Shown here: positions 52,632 through 63,186 of the stretch, one piece after another
How positions within the stretch are numbered: the stretch's first letter is position 1
Layout of the letters: every line of letters starts with the position of its first letter
NCBI GenBank assembly: GCA_902599605.1
Contig: CACKFV010000002.1
Location: forward strand, 1 to 64,000
DNA length: 64,000 nt
DNA from: an uncultured Pelagibacteraceae bacterium
GTDB taxonomy: Bacteria > Pseudomonadota > Alphaproteobacteria > Pelagibacterales > Pelagibacteraceae
Direction: 5' to 3'
Notes under the pieces: model-generated
Database searches by the model: none
Seen by the model: only the letters and a program-made list of their open reading frames with translations
What the model was told of the DNA's origin: nothing
Translations under genes and position numbers: made by a program

Positions 52632-53864
52632 ATGAAAAATTCATTCCTTAAAGAGTTTAATGAAAGAGAATATTTTAATCAATGTACTAATTTAGAGTCC
52701 CTTAATGGGTTAATGGATAAGAAAAAAATAAGAGCTTATATTGGTTTTGACTGTACTGCTCAAAGTTTACACGTTGGAAGCTTGCTCCAAATTATGTGCT
52801 TAAGGTTGTTGCAAAAACATGGGCATCAACCAATTATATTGCTGGGAGGAGGTACTACAAGAATAGGTGATCCCTCAGGAAAAGAAGAAACAAGAAAAAT
52901 TCTTACAGAAAAAGAAATCGAAAAAAACATTAAAAATATTAAGAAAGTTTTTTCAATATTTTTAGATAATAACAATTCTAAAACACGTCCTATTTACGTA
53001 AACAACTATAAGTGGCTAGGTAAACTAAATTATATTAAATTTTTAAGAGATATTGGAAAACATTTCACAATTAATAAAATGCTAAGTTTTGATAGTGTGA
53101 AACTTAGATTGGAGAGAGAGCAGTCCTTAAGCTATATGGAATTTAACTATATGATACTACAAGCATATGATTTCTTAGAACTTAACAAAACAAAAAATTG
53201 TTTAATGCAAATCGGTGGCTCTGATCAATGGGGTAATATAGTGAATGGTGTTGAATTAGTAAAAAGATATTCAAGTAAGCAAGTTTACGGTTTAACAACA
53301 CCATTAATAACTTTAGCATCTGGTGCTAAAATGGGAAAAACAGAAAAAGGAGCTGTTTGGTTAGATAAAAAACTTTTGTCATCTTATGACTATTGGCAAT
53401 TTTGGAGGAACACAGATGATAGAGATGTTATAAAATTTTTGAAGATGTTTACTGATAAGGATGTTTCTGAAATTGAAAATATAAAAGATAAAAATATAAA
53501 TGATTTAAAAACTCTTCTGGCAAATGAGGCAACCACTCTTTTACATGGTAAAGCAGCTGCAATAAAAGCTTCAGATACTGCAAAAAAAACATTTGCAGGT
53601 GGTTCAGGGGATGAACTACCAGTTATACAAATCAAAAAAGATCAAGTTAATAACGGACTAAATATAATTGAACTTTCTATTAAAACTAAATTGTTTAGTT
53701 CAAAAAGTGAAATAAGAAGAACAATAAAAAATTCTGGTTTAAAAATAAATAACTCTACAGTCACAGATGAAAGCTTAATAATTAATGTATCTCACTTTGA
53801 AAATGAAGTTTTAAAACTTTCTCATGGCAAGAAAAAACACGTTTTAATAAAAATTATTGGCTAG
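52632..53864 (+). CDS. tyrS: Tyrosyl-tRNA synthetase
   Basis: Class I synthetase that charges tRNA-Tyr. The HIGH-like motif is HVGSLLQ (about 46-52), and the KMSKS-like motif is KMGKT (about 233-237). LGGGTTRIGDPSGKE and MLSFDSVKLRLEREQSLSYMEF are TyrS signatures. The C-terminal S4-like domain (about 345-405) is present. Length (410) is usual for the bacterial enzyme. It converges with an AsmA-like gene. Confidence 0.96.
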   Translation: MKNSFLKEFNEREYFNQCTNLESLNGLMDKKKIRAYIGFDCTAQSLHVGSLLQIMCLRLLQKHGHQPIILLGGGTTRIGDPSGKEETRKILTEKEIEKNIKNIKKVFSIFLDNNNSKTRPIYVNNYKWLGKLNYIKFLRDIGKHFTINKMLSFDSVKLRLEREQSLSYMEFNYMILQAYDFLELNKTKNCLMQIGGSDQWGNIVNGVELVKRYSSKQVYGLTTPLITLASGAKMGKTEKGAVWLDKKLLSSYDYWQFWRNTDDRDVIKFLKMFTDKDVSEIENIKDKNINDLKTLLANEATTLLHGKAAAIKASDTAKKTFAGGSGDELPVIQIKKDQVNNGLNIIELSIKTKLFSSKSEIRRTIKNSGLKINNSTVTDESLIINVSHFENEVLKLSHGKKKHVLIKIIG

Positions 53865-56058
53865 GTTTTTTTATTTTCTCTAATGTTCTCGTTATAAATC
53901 TTGGAGTTAAAGTTTTTATAGGATTAACTGTTGTTTTTAAATCATTTGGATAGCCTTTGATCTTAAAACTAACTCCAAAAACACCCTCACCTGCTTTTTT
54001 GCCAACAAGCAAATCCCCAATTACTGGAATTGAGCCTATGACCTTATTTACAGTTGTTGCAGGTACAAGAGTACCCCTTAGACTTACCAAATCATCTTTT
54101 TGAATATATCCATCCATCATTATAGAAATCGAAGGCCCTAAAGAATAGATTTCATCAATCGTCATAAGACCATCTTTATTATTAAAAATCATTTCGAATT
54201 CATTAAATCTTATACCTTCCCCGGTCAGTAGATCTGCGATACCTTGCAAAGAAGCAAGAGTAAGTAATTTTGTTAATGCTGGTACTTCTTTTAATTTAAA
54301 ATCAAAAATTTTCAAATTTGAATTTGAGACTTTATTTTTTTCAATAGAGTCAAACTTTAAATAACCACCCTCAAAACCTTTTATGAAATCATATTTTTTT
54401 ACCAAAGGTTTTGCATTACCAGCAAATAAGTCTGTTATCTTTTCATTGTTTGAATTAGTTTTTATTGAAAGTTTTAAATCTTCTTTAGTTGTAAATTGTG
54501 AGGATAGAATTAAATCTTTAATTTGATTATTATTAACGATCATATCTGCTTTGAAATTAGTTAAATAATCTTCATTTGTAATATAAATTGTGTCAAAGTT
54601 TATTGAAATTTTAGAGTTTAATTTTTCAAAGACATCAAAAAAATTTCCGTCACTCTTTGAAAATAATATTCTATCAAGGGTTTTTGTTCCATCAAATATT
54701 TTGCTATTAATTGAATAATTACTTTTTTTTCTTTTAATATTCAATTGACTAATTTGATCATTGTTGTTTACGAGATCAATGTCAATTTGATCAATCCTTT
54801 TTAATTTTTTTTTTGAATTTAAATTGATATTTTTAATTTGAATTAAATTTTTAGATTCAACGAAGTTTATTTTATTTAAAAAAACTGAATTATTCTTATT
54901 TACAATTCCTTCTACAATAAGATTACTTTTAACATCTTTTTTTTTTGTATAGTTCAAAAGTTCAAGGTTTAATGCATTACTTTTAACCTCAAAGTCTGTT
55001 TTAAAAAAAATTTTATCTTTTTTCTTCTCAATTGAATAACTAAGGCTATCTATATCTTCATTAATATTTAATTTACTATCTCCTGATATTTTATAATTTC
55101 CATTTTGATAATCTAAATTTACAACATTGTTTTCAAGTTTTACTCCATCTTTGTAACCTGGAAAAAATTCCTTAATGCTAGAGTTCGGGTATTCCAAGCT
55201 TTCTATATTAAATTTTGAATTTGCTTTTATATTTGAAAATTTAAACTTTTTACTTAATTCGAAAGAAAACTTATTATTTGAAGAAAATATAATTTTATCA
55301 TTTTCAATACTCCCTAAATCAAGTTGGAATATTTTTGATATCGTTTTAAGATTAAGATCATTTTTTGATGTAGAAATATTACCGTTAAACAAAAAGGTGC
55401 TGTCTTTTTCTTTTATTCTAATTTCGTCTGATTTAAATTTTATATCCTGATAAAAGGATGAGGCATTGTAAATAACATAATCATTATTTTTTAAGATGAA
55501 ACCAAATTTAATATTCTCAATAATATCTTTATTTAGTAACCTTAAATTAACATTTTCAAGATCACCATCTATTACATAATCTTTTAAGATGCTGCCGTCT
55601 TCAGAAAAATTTATCTTAGCTTCTATAGAAATATCTCCAGATTTCACCATCTTTTTCAAAATGAATAATTGAGGAGTATTTTGAAAGCCTCTGCCAAACT
55701 CAATTAAATCTTTAACCTTATTTTTTTTGGTAATAAATTTTAGATTTTCTATTTTTACATCTTGAGTAAAAATAGATAACAAAGGTAAAGCTGTGCTTAT
55801 ACTTTGTAACTCTATTTTGTTTTTTTTATAGAATATGATTGGATTTTTTGTTTTAGCCTCTAATTTAAAACTTCCTATATCTAGAAAAATTTTAATCTTA
55901 TTTAATTTAATATCGAAATCACTATCTCTCTGTGAGATTTTCTCATTGATAATTCCATTAAGCTTATTGGTATTTATTCCGTAAATGCTTAGATAAATAC
56001 AAAACGAAATTATTAAGAAAATTATAATAAGTAATATTTGAGAAAGTTTTTTAAGCAT
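53854..56058 (-). CDS. AsmA-like/DUF3971 envelope protein
   Basis: A 734-residue protein with a single N-terminal membrane anchor (about 5-26) and a long periplasmic beta-rich body, as in YhdP/AsmA/TamB-like bridge proteins for lipid transport to the outer membrane. The C-terminal AsmA-2-like part (about 590-725) includes GEGIRFNEFEMIF, IDEIYSLGPSISIMMDGYI and GSIPVIGDLLVGKKAGEGVFGVSF. It lies downstream of prfB with an 8-nt overlap. Precise function is not proven. Confidence 0.8.
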   Translation of the reverse strand: MLKKLSQILLIIIFLIISFCIYLSIYGINTNKLNGIINEKISQRDSDFDIKLNKIKIFLDIGSFKLEAKTKNPIIFYKKNKIELQSISTALPLLSIFTQDVKIENLKFITKKNKVKDLIEFGRGFQNTPQLFILKKMVKSGDISIEAKINFSEDGSILKDYVIDGDLENVNLRLLNKDIIENIKFGFILKNNDYVIYNASSFYQDIKFKSDEIRIKEKDSTFLFNGNISTSKNDLNLKTISKIFQLDLGSIENDKIIFSSNNKFSFELSKKFKFSNIKANSKFNIESLEYPNSSIKEFFPGYKDGVKLENNVVNLDYQNGNYKISGDSKLNINEDIDSLSYSIEKKKDKIFFKTDFEVKSNALNLELLNYTKKKDVKSNLIVEGIVNKNNSVFLNKINFVESKNLIQIKNINLNSKKKLKRIDQIDIDLVNNNDQISQLNIKRKKSNYSINSKIFDGTKTLDRILFSKSDGNFFDVFEKLNSKISINFDTIYITNEDYLTNFKADMIVNNNQIKDLILSSQFTTKEDLKLSIKTNSNNEKITDLFAGNAKPLVKKYDFIKGFEGGYLKFDSIEKNKVSNSNLKIFDFKLKEVPALTKLLTLASLQGIADLLTGEGIRFNEFEMIFNNKDGLMTIDEIYSLGPSISIMMDGYIQKDDLVSLRGTLVPATTVNKVIGSIPVIGDLLVGKKAGEGVFGVSFKIKGYPNDLKTTVNPIKTLTPRFITRTLEKIKKPSQ

Positions 56059-57149
56059 CTAATTTAAATAGTGAGTTTTCTAAAAAGCTATCTATATCTC
56101 CGTCTAATATCTTTTGTGGATCACTTGATTCATGACTAGTCCTATTGTCTTTAACTAATCGATATGGGTGCAAAACATATGATCTTATTTGATGACCCCA
56201 CCCTATGTCTTTTTTAGAGTCCTGTTTATTTTCGTTTTCTTTTTCTCTCTTTTCAAGTTCAAAATTATATAATCGTGCTTTTAACATTTGCATACAAGTT
56301 TCTTTATTTTTATGCTGAGATCTCTCATTTTGACACTGTACAACTATTTTGGTTGGAAGATGCGTAATTCTTACAGCGCTGTCAGTAGTATTTACGTGCT
56401 GTCCACCAGCTCCACTGGATCTGTATGTATCAATTCTTAGGTCTTTTTCTAAAATTTCAACATCTATATTCTCATCAACTACAGGGTAAACCCAAACACT
56501 TGCAAAACTTGTGTGCCGTCTGGCACCAGAGTCAAAAGGAGAAATTCTTACCAATCTATGAATTCCAGACTCTGTTTTGAGCCATCCAAAAACATAATCA
56601 CCAGATATTTTTATAGTTGATGATTTTAGACCTGCTTCATCACCTCTATGTTCACTAATTATATGGTTTTTAAATTCTTTTGACTGAGCCCATTTCATAT
56701 ACATTCTTCTAAGCATCTCTGCCCAGTCTTGACTTTCTGTCCCACCAGCACCAGCATGAATTTCTAAAAAACAATCATTACTATCAGTTTCTTTTGAGAG
56801 AAAACATTTAATTTCATTTTTCTTAACAGTATTTTTAAGATTTTTAACATTTTCTAAGGTTTCTTGAATCAAGTTTTTATTATTTTCCTCCAAGGCTAAA
56901 TTATAAAATTCTTCTAACTCTTTTAGATATTTCGTAGTTTCCGTGTAAGAATTAATTAAAGTTTCATGAAATTTTTTTTCTTTAAGGATTTTTTGAGCTT
57001 CAGATTTATTTTTCCAGAAATTTTCTGATAAAATTAGTTTATTATACTTATCTAATTTTTTTTCAAAGTCGTGCTTTTCAAAGATACTCCTTAATTCTTT
57101 GATTAACTTTATTGACTTCAGTTACGTTTTGAAAAAATTCTTCACTCAT
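56051..57149 (-). CDS. prfB: Peptide chain release factor 2 (programmed +1 frameshift)
   Basis: RF2 recognises UGA and UAA stops and releases the protein. The gene begins at ATG 57149, reads 23 codons to an in-frame TGA (57080-57078), then shifts +1 and continues from 57079 to 56051, giving 365 residues in total, the same as E. coli RF2. The frameshift context (GGAG-TAT-CTT-TGA) is the classical autoregulatory signal. The tripeptide SPF (VRISPFDS) and GGQ (SGAGGQHVN) are both present. The start codon overlaps the PBP1A stop by one base (TAATG). An annotation based on a single frame would truncate it. Confidence 0.95.
57077..57092 (-). other. prfB programmed +1 frameshift site
   Basis: On the minus strand the site reads AAGGAGTATCTTTGAA: an internal Shine-Dalgarno-like GGAG, then three bases, then CTT-TGA. 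Slippage of the CTT-reading tRNA by one base past TGA when RF2 is low gives self-regulation of RF2 levels. Confidence 0.93.
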
Positions 57150-59491
57150 TAGTAGAATCTTAATATATTATTATTGTTAAATCTATTATTAATTTTTTTT
57201 GAAATATTTGTTTTTTCAAGATCTTTGTCAGTTTTAAAGGACTCTATTAAAGTTTTCTTAGAGGCAAAGCTTACTTTTTTTCCAGTTTTAGAATCAACAA
57301 CCATCATGGTAATGTTTTCAGGTACTTTAAATGGTCTCGTATTTTCTTTTTTTAAAGCTGATTTAATAAAACTTTTAAATATTGGCATTGCTGTTTTAGC
57401 CCCAGTTTCGAATTTTCCAAGTGATTTTGGTTCATCGTATCCAACATAAACACCTATTACTAAATCTGACGTAAAACCTATAAACCAGGTGTCTGTATTT
57501 TTGTTTGTTGTTCCAGTTTTTCCAGCAAGATCCATTTTTAAATCTCTTAACTTTTTTGCTGTACCGGTTTTAGTTGCTCCCTCTAAAATTGAGGTAATTT
57601 GATAGGCAGTCTGAGGTGAGAAGATTTGCTTGGAGTCATCTTTAATTTCAGGCACATCATTGCTCTGTATAGATACATCTTCACAATTTTTACATTTTCT
57701 CATCTCAGTTTTATATATTGTGTTTCCTTCACTATCTTGAATTCTATCTATAAGTTTTGGTTCTATTAATTTCCCACCATTTACAAATGAGCAATATGCA
57801 CTTGTTAATTTCAGTAAAGTAGTCTCGGCAGATCCTAAGGAAATTGAAAGCAATTCATCTGGATTTTCATATATTCCAAGTTCTCTAGAAATTTTAGTTA
57901 TTTTTTTTAAACCTAAGTCCTGAGAAATTCTTACGGTCATAAGATTTCTTGATTTTTCAAGACCCATCCTCAATGTTGATGGTCCATAGAATTTTTTACC
58001 ATAATTTTCAGGTTTCCACATTTTTAAATCTGTACCTTGAGCTAAAACTAAAGGTGCATCCAAAACTAATGTTGAGGGAGAATAGCCATTTTCTAAGGCA
58101 GCAGCATAAACAAAAGGTTTGAACGCAGATCCTGGTTGTCTTTTCGCTTGTGTTGCTCTATTAAATTCACTTTGATTAAAACTAAAGCCGCCACTCAGAG
58201 CTAAAACTCTTCCATTGTAAGGGTCCATTACCACGATTGCTCCATTTGCATTAGGAAGTTGTTTTAAAATGTACTCATTAGACCCGTCTTTTTTTTTTAC
58301 ATAAATAATATCCCCTTCTTTAAAAGAGGTATTTTTTTTTCTTGTCCATTTAATATTTTCGTTAGTAATATAACCAATATCTTCATCTGAAGTTACTATT
58401 TCAAAGTTTGAAATACCAATTTTTGTAACTCTTGCAATCTTCCAATTAAGAGATTTTTCAAGTTTTTTTAATTTTATCTTGCTGGGCCAATCTTTTATAC
58501 TAAGGTTTATATTTTGAAGTGGTCCCCTCCATCCTGTTCTTCTATCATATTTTTCTATCCCCTCACGTAATGAAGATGTTGCTAATTTTTGAAGTTCTAG
58601 ATTAAGAGGTGTTTTGATATTTAATCCTTCTTTATAAACCTTGTCATAGCCTAATTGTTTAATTGTATTTTTTCGAATTTCCTCAACATAATATCTAGAG
58701 TCCTCTAAAAAAACCTTCTCTCTTTTCTTTAATTTAATCTCAGAACTTTTTAATTCTTCATACTTTTTTTTATTTATATAATCATTCTCAAGCAAATTTT
58801 TTAAAACTAAATCTCTTCTAAATTTTGCAAGCTTTTTATCTTTGTAAGGATTATATCTGCTTGGTGCTTTTGGTAAAGCAGCTAATAAAGCTGCCTCTAC
58901 ATATTGAAGTTCATCCACTGACTTATCAAAATACTCTAGGCTTGCAGATGCAACACCATAAGTTCCTTGACCTAAATAAATTTGATTTAGATAAAGTTCA
59001 AGAATTCTTTCTTTGCTTAAACTTCTTTCTATTCTAAATGCCAATATGGCTTCTTTAAGTTTTCTGTTTAAACTAACTTCATTAGTTAATAAAAAATTTT
59101 TTGCTAATTGTTGGGTAATTGTCGAGGCGCCCTCTAGTCTTCTGGAGTTTATAATATTTGAGAAATTTTTAATCACCGCTCTAAGAACGCCCTTTGCGTC
59201 AACACCAGGATGATCAAAGAAATTTTTATCCTCCGCTGAAAGAAATGCATTTATAACTTTAGGCGGAATTGAATTATAAGGAATAAAAATTCTTTTTTCT
59301 GATGAAAAATCTTGAATGAGATCACCATCACCTGAATAAACTTTGCTAGAGACTGGTGCTTTATAATTTTTTAAAAACTTATAATCAGGTAAATCATTAG
59401 AAAAACCCCATAATATTGAAATGGTTGCAATCAACAATAGTAAAATTGAAGACAAAAAAATTATCAATATTTTTTTAAAATACTTACTCAT
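57149..59491 (-). CDS. mrcA: Penicillin-binding protein 1A (bifunctional)
   Basis: An inner-membrane enzyme that polymerises and cross-links peptidoglycan. N-terminal anchor (about 5-30), then the glycosyltransferase domain with SAEDKNFFDHPGVD (about 88-101), then a transpeptidase with the active serine in RQPGSAFKPF (SxxK), SRNLM for SxN and AGKTGTTNK for KTG. An OB-like insertion (about 310-400) lies between the domains. Length (780) is typical for alphaproteobacteria. It lies upstream of prfB, with the stop overlapping the prfB start by one base. Confidence 0.95.
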   Translation of the reverse strand: MSKYFKKILIIFLSSILLLLIATISILWGFSNDLPDYKFLKNYKAPVSSKVYSGDGDLIQDFSSEKRIFIPYNSIPPKVINAFLSAEDKNFFDHPGVDAKGVLRAVIKNFSNIINSRRLEGASTITQQLAKNFLLTNEVSLNRKLKEAILAFRIERSLSKERILELYLNQIYLGQGTYGVASASLEYFDKSVDELQYVEAALLAALPKAPSRYNPYKDKKLAKFRRDLVLKNLLENDYINKKKYEELKSSEIKLKKREKVFLEDSRYYVEEIRKNTIKQLGYDKVYKEGLNIKTPLNLELQKLATSSLREGIEKYDRRTGWRGPLQNINLSIKDWPSKIKLKKLEKSLNWKIARVTKIGISNFEIVTSDEDIGYITNENIKWTRKKNTSFKEGDIIYVKKKDGSNEYILKQLPNANGAIVVMDPYNGRVLALSGGFSFNQSEFNRATQAKRQPGSAFKPFVYAAALENGYSPSTLVLDAPLVLAQGTDLKMWKPENYGKKFYGPSTLRMGLEKSRNLMTVRISQDLGLKKITKISRELGIYENPDELLSISLGSAETTLLKLTSAYCSFVNGGKLIEPKLIDRIQDSEGNTIYKTEMRKCKNCEDVSIQSNDVPEIKDDSKQIFSPQTAYQITSILEGATKTGTAKKLRDLKMDLAGKTGTTNKNTDTWFIGFTSDLVIGVYVGYDEPKSLGKFETGAKTAMPIFKSFIKSALKKENTRPFKVPENITMMVVDSKTGKKVSFASKKTLIESFKTDKDLEKTNISKKINNRFNNNNILRFY

Positions 59492-59572
59492 TTTAGTTTC
59501 ATTTAATTCATGAATTTGTTAAAGATAAGGCATCTGAATTTAAAATAAAATGAAAAACTTAACCCTAATATT

Positions 59573-61336
59573 ATGGAAAAAAATTTATACATTGATGCTT
59601 CGCATCCAGATGAAACACGTGTTGTTCTTAAAGAAAACGGAAATATTGAAGACTACGAATATGAAGGTATAAAAAATACTCTCATAAAAAACAATATTTA
59701 TTTAGGAAAAGTAAGTAGGATAGAACCATCTCTTCAAGCTGCGTTTGTTGATTTTGGAAGAGAAAGACATGGATTTTTATCTTTTAACGACATTCAGTCT
59801 GATTATTACCAGATACCTACAAATGATTTAGAAAAAATAAAAGAGGAAGAAAAAAAAGTAAGAGAAGAATTAGCCAAACAAAGTGAAGAAGATGAAATTG
59901 ATAATGAAAAAAGTGATAATGATGCTGTTGAAAAAAAACCAGAGGAAGAAAATCAAAATGAGGGAAATATAAAATTAAGTAGAGCTCCTTCCAAAAGATA
60001 TAAAATTCAAGAAGTTATAAAACCAAATCAAGTTATATTAGTTCAAGTATTGAAAGATGAGAGGGGTTTAAAAGGTGCAGCACTTTCAACTTTTATATCT
60101 ATCGCAGGCAAATATATAGTTTTAATGCCAAACACTCCAAAAGGTGGAGGTATTTCAAGGAAAATTTTTAACTCCGGTGAAAGGAAAAAAATAAGGTTAA
60201 TTCTTAATGAAATAACTATTCCAAAAGAAATGGGATTGATCGTAAGAACTGCTGGATCAAACAAAAGTAAGAATGATATCAATTATGATCTTCAAAGTTT
60301 AATAAAGTCATGGGAAACAATTAAAGAAAACGCAATGAACTCTATCGCACCGAAATTAATCCACCAAGAAAGTGATATTATTAAGAGAACTTTAAGAGAT
60401 ATATACGATGATGAAACTCAAAATATAATTGTAGATGGTAACGAAGGGTATCAAAAAGCAAAAAATTTTATGAAAATTTTAATGCCCAGTCATGTAAAAA
60501 AAATTAAAAAATATAGAGACAAAGTCCCATTATTTATAAAGGAAAACATTGAGAACAAATTAAATGATATTTACGACACACAAGTTAAATTGTCTTCTGG
60601 AGGATATTTAGTTATCAATCCCACAGAAGCCCTAGTTTCAATAGATGTCAACTCTGGAAGATCAATTAAACAAAAAAATGTCGAAAGCACAGCTCTTGAT
60701 ACAAATCTTGAGGCAGCAGAAGAAATTGCAAGACAAATAAAAATAAGAGACCTATCTGGACTTATCATTATTGACTTTATAGACATGATGAGCTTTGGTA
60801 ATCGAAGACAAGTTGAAAGAAGATTAAAGGAAAGGTGCAGAAAAGATAGAGCAAGAATTCAAATTGGAAGAATTAGTAGCTTTGGGTTGCTAGAAATGTC
60901 ACGTCAAAGATTAAGAGAAAGTAGTGTTCAGTGGAATATATCATTAACAAACGAGTCATTTGCTCAAAAAGTTATGAAAACTGTTGAGATTAATGCTATT
61001 AAGAATAAATCAAAATTAGTTCAAATCACAGTGCCTGAAAAAATTAAAAATTTTCTCAAAGACAATTTTAAAGAAGATATACTCTATATTGAGAAAAAAA
61101 ATAAAATTAAGTTAACTTTTGTGGGGGATTTATCCCTTTTAGTTCCTGAGTATAAAATCGAATTTTTTAACAAAAGCAAAAAAGTTTTAGAGAAGCTTGA
61201 AAATACAGTAGAGCTTAAAAAAATTACAGTTGAAAATAAAATTGAAAAGAATTTAAAAAGCAAGCCAAAATTTAAATCGAAAGGCTATAAAAAGAAAAAA
61301 TTTTACAGAAAAAATAAAAGTAAAAGGCCTAGATAA
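59573..61336 (+). CDS. Ribonuclease E/G
   Basis: An endoribonuclease for mRNA turnover and rRNA processing. The S1 domain (about 35-160) contains [22 protein letters not shown] and is split by an acidic Glu/Lys-rich linker (about 90-135). Catalytic metal residues are in [10 protein letters not shown] and [10 protein letters not shown] (about 355-405). The CPxC zinc-link cysteines that join RNase E dimers are absent after SRQRLRES (about 450). The C-terminus is short and lysine-rich, with no long degradosome scaffold. So the protein is nearer RNase G/short RNase E in length (587). Confidence 0.9.
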   Translation: MEKNLYIDASHPDETRVVLKENGNIEDYEYEGIKNTLIKNNIYLGKVSRIEPSLQAAFVDFGRERHGFLSFNDIQSDYYQIPTNDLEKIKEEEKKVREELAKQSEEDEIDNEKSDNDAVEKKPEEENQNEGNIKLSRAPSKRYKIQEVIKPNQVILVQVLKDERGLKGAALSTFISIAGKYIVLMPNTPKGGGISRKIFNSGERKKIRLILNEITIPKEMGLIVRTAGSNKSKNDINYDLQSLIKSWETIKENAMNSIAPKLIHQESDIIKRTLRDIYDDETQNIIVDGNEGYQKAKNFMKILMPSHVKKIKKYRDKVPLFIKENIENKLNDIYDTQVKLSSGGYLVINPTEALVSIDVNSGRSIKQKNVESTALDTNLEAAEEIARQIKIRDLSGLIIIDFIDMMSFGNRRQVERRLKERCRKDRARIQIGRISSFGLLEMSRQRLRESSVQWNISLTNESFAQKVMKTVEINAIKNKSKLVQITVPEKIKNFLKDNFKEDILYIEKKNKIKLTFVGDLSLLVPEYKIEFFNKSKKVLEKLENTVELKKITVENKIEKNLKSKPKFKSKGYKKKKFYRKNKSKRPR

Positions 61337-62099
61337 TACCTTTATTAGTTGTTGAAGGAGATCCATGTAATGTTTTTGAAATTCTTCCAGATACAAATGA
61401 CTTTCTTCCAGCAATAACTGCAAACTTCATGGCTTCAGCCATTTCAAATGGTTTCTTTGCTTTAGCAATAGCTGTATTTATCAAAACCCCATCACAACCT
61501 AATTCCATTGCAATAGTAGCATCGGAGGCTTGACCAATACCAGCATCAATAATAACAGGTAGTTTAGTCTGATTTCTTATTATTTTTATATTTGTGTAAT
61601 TTTGAATTCCTAATCCGGATCCTATAGGTGCTGCTAATGGCATAATCGCAACTGCACCTGAATCTTCTAAACGTTTTGCCATCAGTGGATCATCACTACA
61701 GTAAACCATAACTTTAAATCCTTCTTTTGATAAAGTTTCTGTTGATCTCAAAGTTTCAATCATATCTGGAAATAAATTTTTTTTATCACCTAAAACTTCA
61801 AGTTTTACTAATTTCCAGCCCCCTATTTCTCTTGCTAATCGCAAGGTCCTTAGTGCATCTTCTGATGTAAAACATCCAGCTGTGTTTGGAAGATAAGTTA
61901 TCTTTTTGGGATCAATATAATCCATCAATAAAGGTTTATTTTTATCAACTATATTTACTCTTCTAACTGCTACAGTAACTATTTCGGCACCTGAATATTT
62001 AATTGCTTTTGCGCATTCTGAAAAATTTTTATATTTTCCAGTACCAACAATTAATCTAGACTTAAATTTTTTACTAGCAATTTTTAAAAAATCTTTCAC
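61329..62099 (-). CDS. thiG: Thiazole synthase ThiG
   Basis: Makes the thiazole ring of thiamine from deoxyxylulose phosphate, dehydroglycine and ThiS-thiocarboxylate. The TIM-barrel marks [44 protein letters not shown] and the C-terminal [22 protein letters not shown] are clear. Length (256) is standard. It shares one base with the thiS stop, forming a thiS-thiG pair. Confidence 0.95.
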   Translation of the reverse strand: MKDFLKIASKKFKSRLIVGTGKYKNFSECAKAIKYSGAEIVTVAVRRVNIVDKNKPLLMDYIDPKKITYLPNTAGCFTSEDALRTLRLAREIGGWKLVKLEVLGDKKNLFPDMIETLRSTETLSKEGFKVMVYCSDDPLMAKRLEDSGAVAIMPLAAPIGSGLGIQNYTNIKIIRNQTKLPVIIDAGIGQASDATIAMELGCDGVLINTAIAKAKKPFEMAEAMKFAVIAGRKSFVSGRISKTLHGSPSTTNKGII

Positions 62100-62317
62100 T
62101 ACCCCCCTCCAATAAAATGCACTATTTCAATCTTATCTTTATTCTTTAAATATAAATTTTTTATTGTTTTCTTATTTATTATTTCTTTATTCAATTCAAT
62201 GGCGACTTTATCTGTTGATAATTTTAAAGACCTCATTAAATCATAAACTGATGTTGTCTTTTGTAAAGATCTCGACTTTCCGTTCAAAATAATTTTGATT
62301 TTTTTGGTTTTTTTCAT
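62099..62317 (-). CDS. thiS: Sulfur carrier protein ThiS
   Basis: A 72-residue ubiquitin-like protein, thiocarboxylated at its C-terminal glycine. It ends in VHFIGGG, so the last two glycines provide the GG tail, and has the ThiS core [12 protein letters not shown] (about 38-49). It overlaps thiG by one base. No other thiamine genes adjoin. Confidence 0.93.
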   Translation of the reverse strand: MKKTKKIKIILNGKSRSLQKTTSVYDLMRSLKLSTDKVAIELNKEIINKKTIKNLYLKNKDKIEIVHFIGGG

Positions 62318-62329
62318 TATGTATAACTT

Positions 62330-62776
62330 ATGAGTTTAAATATACTTTTTCTAAATGGTCCAAATCTTAATCTATTAGGTCAAAGAGAACAATCACAATA
62401 TGGTTCTATAACTTATGAAGAATTAAAAAAAAAATGCGAAGAAAAATGTAAAGAACTTAATCTTAAAGTTGAATTTATTCAATCGAATGTCGAAGGTGAA
62501 ATGGTATCTATAATACAATCAGCAAATGAAAAATTTGAGGGGATAATCATAAATGCTGCCGCATTTACTCATACATCTGTAGCTATCAGAGATGCATTAG
62601 AAATTTATAAAAAAAAGAAAATAGAGGTCCATATTTCAAATATTTACAAAAGGGAGGAATTTAGACAAAAATCACTAATAAGTGATGTAGTAAATGGTGG
62701 GATTTTTGGTCTTGGAAGTGAAGGATATATTTTAGCCATAATAGCAATGCATAAACTCTTAAAAAATGAAAATTAA
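62330..62776 (+). CDS. aroQ: 3-dehydroquinate dehydratase, type II
   Basis: Catalyses the third step of the shikimate pathway. Catalytic segments are LNGPNLNLLGQRE (about 8-20), the loop tyrosine in SQYG, INAAAFTHTSVAIRDAL (about 75-91) and the VHISNIYKREEFR segment (about 100-112). Length (148) is standard. It overlaps accB by 11 nt; the aroQ-accB-accC order is common in bacteria. Confidence 0.96.
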   Translation: MSLNILFLNGPNLNLLGQREQSQYGSITYEELKKKCEEKCKELNLKVEFIQSNVEGEMVSIIQSANEKFEGIIINAAAFTHTSVAIRDALEIYKKKKIEVHISNIYKREEFRQKSLISDVVNGGIFGLGSEGYILAIIAMHKLLKNEN

Positions 62777-63182
62777 TAAAAAATTGATTAAAGAGCTAGT
62801 TGATAACTTAGAGGAATTTAAGCTTACTGAACTTGAATACTCTGAAAAAGATATAAAGATAAAAGTTTCTAGGAAGACCAAAATAAGTCAAAACATATTG
62901 CCAGAAGTTACAATAGAAAAAAATAATAAAAAAATAGAGACTATAATTGGAACTGAGATAAAATCTCCAATTATAGGAACAGCTTATTTAGCGCCTGAAC
63001 CAGGAGCAAAAAAATTTGTAGAAACTGGAAAAAAAATTAAAAAAGGCGATACTGTCATGATAGTTGAAGCTATGAAAACGATGAACCATGTCCCTTCCCC
63101 TAAAGATGGTGTTGTTAAGAGCGTAAATGTTGAAGACGGTCAACCTGTCGAATATGGTCAGACTCTAGTGATAATCGATTGA
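62766..63182 (+). CDS. accB: Biotin carboxyl carrier protein of acetyl-CoA carboxylase
   Basis: The biotinylated subunit for fatty acid synthesis. The biotin lysine is in the VEAMKTMNH motif (about 105-113), inside a C-terminal lipoyl/biotin domain (about 62-138). The N-terminal part is a shorter helix and linker than in E. coli. It lies directly upstream of accC, 4 nt from its ATG. Confidence 0.95.
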   Translation: MKINKKLIKELVDNLEEFKLTELEYSEKDIKIKVSRKTKISQNILPEVTIEKNNKKIETIIGTEIKSPIIGTAYLAPEPGAKKFVETGKKIKKGDTVMIVEAMKTMNHVPSPKDGVVKSVNVEDGQPVEYGQTLVIID

Positions 63183-63186
63183 AAAG

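Noticed and set aside
56051..56893. Truncated release factor 2 with a TTG start at 56893
   Set aside because: The missing N-terminal part is encoded upstream through the programmed frameshift, so the gene is intact.
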